Assembly: GCA_030615145.1 (NCBI GenBank)
Contig: JAUWZT010000089.1
Span: 1 to 12,633, forward strand
Source of the DNA: Promethearchaeota archaeon
Lineage (GTDB): Archaea > Asgardarchaeota > Lokiarchaeia > Sigyniarchaeales > SOKP01
Length of the DNA stretch: 12,633 bases
Direction: 5' to 3'
Below, in pieces: positions 7,632 through 12,633 of this stretch (position 1 is its first letter; the number at the start of each line of letters is the position of its first letter). A model generated the notes under the pieces. That model worked only from the letters and a program-made list of their open reading frames with translations. It had not been told where the DNA came from and made no database searches. Both the position numbers and the translations under genes were made by a program.

Positions 7632-8375
7632 CTATTTTGAGCACATGCAATTTTCGCTTTTGACGATATCTATTGTATTAAACATTAAATCTAAAAGATT
7701 AACTATAAGAAGCTTATTTTCTAAATTAGGTAGCCCTAAAGTAGTTTTAATTACCTCCAAAGCTTCTAAAGTGCCTAGAATGCCTGGAGTAACGCCAATT
7801 ACGGGTAAAGGACCTTCTGAAGAATCAAGAGTATCTGGTTGATTGAAGACACATTCGTAACAAGCTGTTTTTTTAGGGTCTATCGTAATTATTTGCCCGA
7901 AAAAATCCTTAATTCCAGCGATAATTGCCGGAACATTATATTCTATTGCAATTTTGTTGACTAAAAATTTAGTTTTAAAATTATCGCTACAATCAACGAT
8001 AAAATCTTTGTCTTTAATATACTTCTTAATGGAATTTTCATCTATATAATCGTTATGTACTTTTATTTCTACTTCAGAATTAAGTTTAGATAACCTCTCT
8101 TTTGCAGCAAACACTTTCTCCTTTCCAACTTGAGCTTCATTGTAAAGTATTTGTCGTTGAAGATTGGAAGTTGATAAAGTGTCGTTGTCAATGATAGTCA
8201 ATTCTTTTATTCCAGCAGCAACAATATAAAGAGCAAAGGGAGAACCTAAACCTCCCGCACCTATTTGTAATACTCTAACGTTCGACAATTTTTCTTGTCC
8301 ATCTTCTCCAATAGAAGGGGATAATATCTGCCTTGAATATCTCTTTTTTTGACTTTCAGTAAGAATTTTTTTCAC
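7632..8375 (-). CDS. E1-like ThiF/MoeB/HesA family adenylyltransferase
   Basis: This 247-residue protein is the length of MoeB/ThiF/HesA enzymes, which adenylate the C-terminal Gly-Gly of ubiquitin-fold sulfur carriers. Visible motifs are the N-terminal RYSRQILSP, the ATP-binding GAGGLGS (39-45), IIDNDTLSTSNLQRQ (61-75, with N71, R74 and Q75), the DCSDN segment (128-132) and PGILGTLEALEVIK. Zinc ligands would be C172 and C175 (CYEC). The second pair is reduced to C243 and C245 (CMC) rather than the usual CxxC. There is no rhodanese domain. The start is taken as GTG 8375, overlapping the upstream Roadblock gene by 4 nt (GTGA); GGAGGT sits unusually close to this start. The likely role is activating a MoaD/ThiS/SAMP-like protein; no such partner is in the window. 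Confidence 0.85.
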   Translation of the reverse strand: MKKILTESQKKRYSRQILSPSIGEDGQEKLSNVRVLQIGAGGLGSPFALYIVAAGIKELTIIDNDTLSTSNLQRQILYNEAQVGKEKVFAAKERLSKLNSEVEIKVHNDYIDENSIKKYIKDKDFIVDCSDNFKTKFLVNKIAIEYNVPAIIAGIKDFFGQIITIDPKKTACYECVFNQPDTLDSSEGPLPVIGVTPGILGTLEALEVIKTTLGLPNLENKLLIVNLLDLMFNTIDIVKSENCMCSK

Positions 8376-8743
8376 ACCTCCAATATATTTTTAATAATTT
8401 TAACACATTCCTCAACTTCAATAAGCAGTAACCCTAAATCAATGTCAAGTTCAAGCACTGCTGCAAAAATCATTTCAGTACTAATTATAAAAGCAATTAA
8501 TTGATAATCGTTAAATTCTACTGTCAAATTAACGATTTTATCTTGTAGCGTAGTTATCGCTGTTTCCATGGCTCCAAACATGGTTGCAGCCATCGCACCA
8601 AATTTACGCTCTTCAACATATCTAGGCAACTTGGAGATAATTGTTAAACCGTTTCTATTTACTATAGCAGTACCGATTATTCCATTTAATAATTCCAATT
8701 TATCCAGTTCCTTATTAACGCTTTCAGTTTTTAACGATTCCAT
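8372..8743 (-). CDS. Roadblock/LC7 domain protein
   Basis: This 123-residue protein consists of a single Roadblock/LC7 domain. It shows the N-terminal helix KELDKLELLNGIIGTAIVNRNGLTI, the following KFGAMAATMFGAMETAITTL helix and the later strand pair NDYQLIAFIISTEMIFAAVLE. In eukaryotes and Asgard archaea such proteins act as scaffolds or regulators of small GTPases (as in Ragulator and MglB); bacteria and other archaea also carry them. No GTPase gene is in this window. The TGA stop overlaps the start of the E1-like gene, so the two are translationally coupled and may work together. The gene start is ATG 8743, preceded by an A/T-rich leader. Confidence 0.85.
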   Translation of the reverse strand: MESLKTESVNKELDKLELLNGIIGTAIVNRNGLTIISKLPRYVEERKFGAMAATMFGAMETAITTLQDKIVNLTVEFNDYQLIAFIISTEMIFAAVLELDIDLGLLLIEVEECVKIIKNILEV

Positions 8744-8773
8744 CTTTTTATTGAGATTATTTATTTTTTAATT

Positions 8774-8834
8774 CTCTTTATTTTTAATTATTCTTTTTAA
8801 ATTTATTAATTTACGCACTCTCTTTATTTTTAAT
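8774..8834. repeat. 15-bp direct repeat in the Roadblock/phosphoesterase intergenic region
   Basis: CTCTTTATTTTTAAT occurs at 8774-8788 and again at 8820-8834, 46 bp apart. It lies upstream of the Roadblock gene, where on the minus strand it reads as an A/T-rich promoter-like stretch. Two copies could bind a regulator, or could be chance in such AT-rich sequence. Confidence 0.4.
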
Positions 8835-8855
8835 GATAACTATTAATAACTAAAA

Positions 8856-8876
8856 GACTGAATATATATTCAAGTC
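8856..8876 (+). promoter_or_regulatory. Palindromic TATA box of the phosphoesterase gene
   Basis: TGAATATATATTCA (8859-8872) is a perfect 14-bp palindrome, extended by GACT/AGTC arms with one bulged base. Its TATATA core is about 45 nt before the TTG start at 8911, suitable for a TATA box with a short leader. Confidence 0.4.
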
Positions 8877-8910
8877 AATAATAAATCATAACCTCGATGT
8901 AATTTAAAAC

Positions 8911-10383
8911 TTGGATATAAAGAAAAAAAATGTAATTTGGTTTGGATATTGTCTACTAAATTCCATTTTATTGATATTTTGGGGGACCTTAATCTTCTGG
9001 TTGATAAAAAGCCACATCATATGGGATCCTTTAACGTTTTTATTATCTTTTATACCAATTCTTTTTCTAATAATAATTCCGCTATATTTCTTTATTAAAT
9101 CTACCGTTAAATTAGTAAAAAATTTTAAAATACAAGAGAGGCTTACAATTTCGAAGAAATATCTTATAGCTTCCTTCTTTGTAGCATTCCTCGTTTGGTC
9201 TCTTTCTATATTGGCATTCGTTTTGTACTTTTTTCCAAATACACAATTATACAATTACGACGATGGACCTTACTTGGTGTGGAACGACGATCCAAAAACA
9301 ACGATGACAATTATCTGGCATACGAAAAATCCTACCGAATCGGTATTAGATTTTGGCGAAATTATTGGAGATATGGAAACATTTCGAATATCCGCCTTAG
9401 AAAAAAGACACAAAGTAAAACTTAGGAATTTAAAAGCTGGAACATTATACCATTACAAAATAACCGATTTTTCAGCTGTTATTTACAATTTTACTACCGC
9501 CCCTTCGGCTATAACTCCTTTTAATTTTACTGCAATAAGCGACACGCATGCGGGTCTAGACCCAAGCGAATACGGGGCTGTTATCGATGCAATGACGCCG
9601 TATCAATACGATTTTATTATACATGCTGGGGATCTTGGCCCTTATGTGGGCGAAGAATTAGACGGATGGCACGTATTCTTTAATCACATGGAAAGACACG
9701 CTTCTACTAACCCATATATGGTTGCAATTGGAAACCATGAATACGGTGTTGATATCTTTGCTCGGAATTTCAAATATTTTTTTCCTTACAACTATGTTGA
9801 GGATTGGGGTCATTACTACAGTTATGACTATTCAAACGCTCATTTTGTCATGATTGATGTTTTTCAAAATCAACTCGATTGGGGCGGTTTTCTATTAGAA
9901 GCTCAAGAAGCGTGGCTTAGGCAAGATTTAGCGCTAAATAAAGACAAATGGCTTTTCGTTGTTCTTCACGCACCACCTTATAGTACTGGAGATTTTAACA
10001 TGCATCAAAAATTAGCTACCCAATTAGCCCCAATTTTTTACGAAAATCAAGTAGATGTAGTATTATCGGGGCACGACCATCATTACGAAGCTTTTTGGAC
10101 TAATCGCACTGAAAGCTGGGGAGGCACATACTTTTTTGTAATTGGTGGCGGTGGAGGAGACCTCGACGAATATATTATGTCTCGAGATCGAGATCCATGG
10201 AAAAACTTGTGGCATAATGCGTCCATTGAAGCTTATCAAAACGATTATATTACTCGCAATTATCAGATTTATGGAGAATTAACTCATCACTTTATACATT
10301 TTGAATTAAACGGAAATAATTTACACACTAAAGCAATAAGAGATAACGGCAGTTTAATCCAAGAATTCTTTATAACAAAATAA
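8911..10383 (+). CDS. Membrane-tethered purple-acid-phosphatase-like metallophosphoesterase
   Basis: This protein of about 490 residues begins with three membrane helices (about 8-33, 40-64 and 84-108). A small Fn3-like domain typical of purple acid phosphatases follows (about 118-198: GPYLVWNDDPKTTMTIIW ... FTTAP), then a calcineurin-like phosphoesterase domain. Metal ligands are clear: D211 and H213 (SDTH), D241 (HAGD), N275 and H276 (GNHE), H353 (LHAPPY), and H388 and H390 (SGHDHHYE). The dimetal site is therefore complete, and the catalytic part should face outside the membrane. An in-frame TAA at 8905-8907 bounds the gene upstream and there is no early ATG, so TTG 8911 is the likely start. 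It probably scavenges phosphate from external esters; the substrate is unknown. Confidence 0.88.
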   Translation: MDIKKKNVIWFGYCLLNSILLIFWGTLIFWLIKSHIIWDPLTFLLSFIPILFLIIIPLYFFIKSTVKLVKNFKIQERLTISKKYLIASFFVAFLVWSLSILAFVLYFFPNTQLYNYDDGPYLVWNDDPKTTMTIIWHTKNPTESVLDFGEIIGDMETFRISALEKRHKVKLRNLKAGTLYHYKITDFSAVIYNFTTAPSAITPFNFTAISDTHAGLDPSEYGAVIDAMTPYQYDFIIHAGDLGPYVGEELDGWHVFFNHMERHASTNPYMVAIGNHEYGVDIFARNFKYFFPYNYVEDWGHYYSYDYSNAHFVMIDVFQNQLDWGGFLLEAQEAWLRQDLALNKDKWLFVVLHAPPYSTGDFNMHQKLATQLAPIFYENQVDVVLSGHDHHYEAFWTNRTESWGGTYFFVIGGGGGDLDEYIMSRDRDPWKNLWHNASIEAYQNDYITRNYQIYGELTHHFIHFELNGNNLHTKAIRDNGSLIQEFFITK

Positions 10384-10448
10384 AATTTTAAAAACTAACT
10401 ACAAGTTCTTTAAAAAAAGGAGATTAACGCACAAAACTAAAAAGTAAT

Positions 10449-10649
10449 TTAGGCGTAGAAGCCTTTATTTTTGTTAAAAGCTTTATGTCTGTTTCTCCAA
10501 GCTGGTTGTCTCAACTTATCTGTTCTTCCAAATCCGCAAGAAGCACAAAACTTTTTTCTTCAGTGGTAACTATGTTTTCAGCATCTTCTACACGTTTTAT
10601 GACTTGCTGCTTTATTTTTTTTACCTTTACTCGGAGTTCCTTTACCCAT
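10449..10649 (-). CDS. rpl37e: Ribosomal protein eL37 gene interrupted by two in-frame TGA codons
   Basis: Read from ATG 10649 to TAA 10449, this gives 66 codons of a recognisable eL37 (L37e). The N-terminus MGKGTPSKGKKNK, the zinc ligands C20, C23, C35 and C38 (TCRRC and CASCGFG), the KHSYH segment and the basic tail KLRQPAWRNRHK are all in one frame without indels. Codon 24 (10578-10580) and codon 30 (10560-10562) are both TGA. Codon 24 replaces the glycine normally found right after CRRC. A GAGGT Shine-Dalgarno-like motif lies 10 nt before the ATG. The gene follows LSm by 23 nt, the arrangement common in archaea, which argues that this is the authentic locus. It could be a recoded gene, a pseudogene with another copy elsewhere, or an assembly carrying two base errors. 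Confidence 0.8.
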
Positions 10650-10672
10650 TCCTTCTCATACCTCTTCTCTTT

Positions 10673-11020
10673 TTAGCTATCTTCTGCTTCCTTTCTATGC
10701 ATCAATTTATCGTGTAAATCTTCCTCAACCGCATCCTCATCTTTAGAATCAGTATCATTATTAGAAAAAATCAATTTCTTTCTATCCTGCCCAATGAAAA
10801 TGATAGAAGCCCCTCTAATCATAACGGTCCCAAGACTCTTGCTTCTTTTTCCACCCCGACCAAAATATATTTCTTTGGCGTCCTCTACTATCAAATTCAT
10901 GTAGCCGTCGAACTTTATTAGCTTGCCAGTCAAGTAAGTGTTCCAAATCTTTAATTTGATTCTAACTTTTTCCTTCAAAATTGCTTTGCTTAAAGTCCTC
11001 GAGATTGTTTGTTGCGACAT
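10673..11020 (-). CDS. LSm (Sm-like archaeal RNA-binding) protein with acidic tail
   Basis: This 115-residue protein has an Sm fold in residues about 10-85. The Sm1 motif runs over KVRIKLKIWNTYLTGKLIKF followed by DGYMNLIVEDA, with the RNA-binding D38 and N42. The Sm2 motif is VMIRGASIIFIG, with R69 and G70. Archaeal SmAPs form heptameric rings that bind U-rich RNA. The protein is longer than the usual archaeal SmAP of about 75 residues because of a C-terminal tail (about 86-115) rich in Asp and Glu (NDTDSKDEDAVEEDLHDK). Variants of this length do occur among archaeal LSm proteins. The eL37 gene follows 23 nt downstream. The gene starts at ATG 11020, just downstream of a palindrome that probably overlaps its promoter. 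Confidence 0.9.
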   Translation of the reverse strand: MSQQTISRTLSKAILKEKVRIKLKIWNTYLTGKLIKFDGYMNLIVEDAKEIYFGRGGKRSKSLGTVMIRGASIIFIGQDRKKLIFSNNDTDSKDEDAVEEDLHDKLMHRKEAEDS

Positions 11021-11040
11021 TTGAAAAACTCTGTAATTTC

Positions 11041-11058
11041 TTATAGAATATTCTATAA
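11041..11058. promoter_or_regulatory. Perfect 18-bp palindrome in the divergent LSm / dehydratase promoter region
   Basis: TTATAGAATATTCTATAA is its own reverse complement. It lies 21-38 nt before the LSm start codon, where the LSm TATA box is expected, and about 100 nt before the dehydratase gene. It is a candidate binding site for a dimeric regulator overlapping the core promoter. Confidence 0.45.
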
Positions 11059-11062
11059 AATG

Positions 11063-11080
11063 TATTTAAAATATAAATAT
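11063..11080 (+). promoter_or_regulatory. Candidate TATA region for the dehydratase operon
   Basis: An uninterrupted A/T stretch containing AAATATAAATATT lies about 75-90 nt before ATG 11152. Transcription starting near 11100 would give a leader of about 50 nt. Confidence 0.3.
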
Positions 11081-11151
11081 TTTTTTATTCTAAAAGATTT
11101 AATTTCGCAATACGATTTAGATTTGTAATCAGTTTCATATGGAAGCAAACT

Positions 11152-12189
11152 ATGAAAAAAATAGGTATTTTTGATAGTGGAGTTGATACTCCAGAAGAAA
11201 TAATTCTTGCCGCTGGATTTGTCTCTCATAGGCTTTTTGGCGATCCAACTATCGAACCAGATAAAGCCAACGAGCATATCCCCCCAACTCATTGCGTTTG
11301 GACTCGAAACCTCTTAGAACAAGCAATAAAAGGGCTTGATAAAGACATTATAGGGATAATTGCGACTCATGGTTGCGATCGAACCAATCGGGAATTCGAT
11401 ATTTGGTTAAAGTGTATTAACCTTGATTTCATGTTTTTTTTGAATTCTCCCTTCAAACGCCACAAAATAGCTTTAAAATTTTTTATAGACGATATGAAAG
11501 AATTAATAGCTCAATTAGAAGATAGTTTTAGTGTTAAAATCTCTTCTGAAAAAATCAAAGAAGCGATTAAATTGATGAACAAAGTTAGATCCTTGTTAAT
11601 GGAGATTTCCGAATTTCGAAGTAAAATGGTATTGAAAGGAGCAGAATTTCACGCACTCGTCAAAGAAGTCCAACAAATAGATAAGAACGAGGCAGTAAAA
11701 CTACTTGAAGCCAAATTGGAAGAACTTAAAACCAAAAATCCCACAGTAAATAAAACTTATAAAAAAATTCTGTTAACAGGTTCAGATTTAGACGATACGG
11801 AATTCATTGAGTATATCGAAAATCTCGGCTTTCAAATTGTTATCGACGATTTAGGCATAGGTACAAAATATTTTTGGAATAATGTTGACGAAAATAAGGA
11901 GCCCATCGAAGCCTTAGCCGAATATCATTTAAACAAACCGATTCATTCGACTAAATTTCCATCTTACGAGAGATTTGATGTCATTAAAAAATTGGCAGAA
12001 GGCTATAAGGTGGATGGAATTATAAATGTTGCTCATAAGTTTTGCGAACCTGTTTTATTCGACCATCCTTATTTAAGCAAAAAATTTAAAGAATTAGCTA
12101 TACCATATCTTTTTATTGAAACAGAATATAATCGAGAGTCTTATAAGCAGTTAGCAACAAGATTCGAAGCGTTTGGAGAGATTATTTAA
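11152..12189 (+). CDS. 2-hydroxyacyl-CoA dehydratase / benzoyl-CoA reductase family subunit (shorter, BcrC/HgdB-like partner)
   Basis: This 345-residue protein belongs to the HgdB/BcrC/FldB-FldC family. Typical features are an N-terminal CoA/cluster half with PPTHCVWTRNLLE (C48) and ATHGCDRTNREFD (C75), a helical middle (about 105-200), and a C-terminal half with VAHKFCEPVLFDHPYL (C298) and IPYLFIETEY. In the family three conserved cysteines hold a [4Fe-4S] cluster; C48, C75 and C298 occupy those places. The complex accepts one electron from an ATP-driven activator and removes water from 2-hydroxyacyl-CoA or reduces aromatic acyl-CoA. The second subunit gene begins 16 nt downstream with a strong AAGGAGGG ribosome binding site. 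Substrate class cannot be decided here; amino-acid fermentation and aromatic degradation are both possible. Confidence 0.82.
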   Translation: MKKIGIFDSGVDTPEEIILAAGFVSHRLFGDPTIEPDKANEHIPPTHCVWTRNLLEQAIKGLDKDIIGIIATHGCDRTNREFDIWLKCINLDFMFFLNSPFKRHKIALKFFIDDMKELIAQLEDSFSVKISSEKIKEAIKLMNKVRSLLMEISEFRSKMVLKGAEFHALVKEVQQIDKNEAVKLLEAKLEELKTKNPTVNKTYKKILLTGSDLDDTEFIEYIENLGFQIVIDDLGIGTKYFWNNVDENKEPIEALAEYHLNKPIHSTKFPSYERFDVIKKLAEGYKVDGIINVAHKFCEPVLFDHPYLSKKFKELAIPYLFIETEYNRESYKQLATRFEAFGEII

Positions 12190-12205
12190 AGGAGGGATTG
12201 AAAAA

Positions 12206-12633
12206 ATGTCGAAAGAAAAGAAAAGCGGGATAATGTTAAACGCAACCAACAAGTTAAAAAATGAAATGGGAAGGCATTTTCTAGCAATTGAACAAGCGTA
12301 TAGAGATGGAAAACCAACTGCTTGGGCAATTGCAGGAACTCCTGTTGAACTTTTATACGCTATGGATGTTCAGGCAATGATGCCTGAAAATTCAGCAACA
12401 ATATCGGCAGCGCTTAAACAATCTCAAAATTTTATTGAAATCGCTGAAGATCAAGGATATTCCTACGACTTATGCTCTTATTTCAAAACGAGCGTTGGTG
12501 CCGTGTCAAGCAAGGCTGAAATGAGTGTTGGTGGAACTAGAAAACCAGCTTTTATGATGTCAAGCGATGTAATATGTGATACTCACGTTAGATGGTTTCA
12601 AGTGCAAGCAGAAAGACTAAATGTACCTCACTT
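12206..12633 (+). CDS. 2-hydroxyacyl-CoA dehydratase family second subunit, N-terminal part (cut by window edge)
   Basis: The frame is open from ATG 12206 to the right edge (142 complete codons). AAGGAGGG at 12189-12196 gives ideal spacing of 9 nt. The visible part includes AYRDGKPTAWAIAGTPVELL, a stretch with MMPENSATI, and DLCSYFKTSVGAV. These match the start of the second HgdA/HgdB-type subunit, where a 'G.P.E...A.g..P..pE' segment precedes a cysteine cluster ligand ('YC.y.r...G'). It forms a two-gene operon with the preceding subunit. An activator ATPase gene (HgdC/BcrAD-like) would be expected nearby but is not in this window. Confidence 0.8.
   Translation, partial: MSKEKKSGIMLNATNKLKNEMGRHFLAIEQAYRDGKPTAWAIAGTPVELLYAMDVQAMMPENSATISAALKQSQNFIEIAEDQGYSYDLCSYFKTSVGAVSSKAEMSVGGTRKPAFMMSSDVICDTHVRWFQVQAERLNVPH

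Noticed and set aside
749..8743. Genome-wide reassignment of TGA to a sense codon
   Set aside because: Several genes end at TGA at sensible places. The Roadblock TGA overlaps the next start codon; reading through it would run dozens of codons into the E1-like gene in another frame. The GT2 TGA is followed by TAA, so that gene is neutral.
7632..8743. Asgard ubiquitin-type gene cluster
   Set aside because: The E1-like protein has MoeB/ThiF size and motifs, and no ubiquitin, E2, RING or deubiquitinase gene is in the window.
10384..10448. Archaeal SECIS element downstream of the eL37 gene
   Set aside because: I looked for a hairpin in the short downstream region on the minus strand and saw no convincing stem or conserved loop. 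Selenocysteine insertion is not supported by the visible sequence.
10485..10676. Plus-strand 63-codon ORF
   Set aside because: It lies antisense over the eL37 gene and has no family resemblance. It is open because of the base composition of the opposite strand.
1..12633. tRNA, rRNA, CRISPR array, insertion sequence or attachment site
   Set aside because: No cloverleaf-like segment, spaced short repeats, transposase-like protein or terminal inverted repeats were found on either strand.

Overview
The window looks like a piece of an AT-rich archaeal chromosome, most likely from an Asgard archaeon of the Lokiarchaeia type. The evidence is an archaeal/eukaryotic-type LSm gene followed by an eL37 ribosomal protein gene, a Roadblock/LC7 protein, a long NosD-like surface protein, TATA-like promoter boxes and T-rich ends of transcription units. 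The lineage call is an inference from gene content; no marker phylogeny was possible. Both edges cut genes.

Layout. (1) 1-1887, plus strand: the end of a Gfo/Idh/MocA sugar dehydrogenase, a WbpD/WlbB-like sugar N-acetyltransferase, a family 2 glycosyltransferase and a small membrane protein. This looks like part of a surface glycan locus. (2) 1951-5863, minus strand: a membrane-anchored parallel beta-helix protein with two nearly identical inserted beta-sandwich repeats and many N-X-S/T sequons, followed 4 nt later by a large polytopic membrane protein with a GT-C-like layout. (3) 6327-7586, plus strand: a gamma-carbonic-anhydrase-like hexapeptide protein and an unrecognised small membrane protein. 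(4) 7632-8743, minus strand: a Roadblock/LC7 protein whose stop overlaps the start of an E1-like ThiF/MoeB/HesA enzyme. (5) 8911-10383, plus strand: a membrane-tethered purple-acid-phosphatase-like metallophosphoesterase. (6) 10449-11020, minus strand: LSm followed by eL37. (7) 11152-end, plus strand: two consecutive subunits of a 2-hydroxyacyl-CoA dehydratase/benzoyl-CoA reductase-type enzyme, the second cut by the window edge.

The most striking observation is the eL37 gene at 10449-10649. The reading frame is otherwise full length, keeps all four zinc-ligand cysteines and sits directly behind LSm. It contains two in-frame TGA codons (codons 24 and 30), the first at the glycine that normally follows the CxxC. 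Other genes in the window end in TGA, including one whose TGA overlaps the next start codon, so a genome-wide reassignment of TGA is unlikely. What remains is local readthrough or recoding, a decayed gene with a functional copy elsewhere, or base errors in the assembly.

A second theme is surface glycosylation. Sugar-modifying enzymes and glycosyltransferases lie next to a sequon-rich extracellular protein. No tRNA, rRNA, CRISPR array or insertion sequence was seen.
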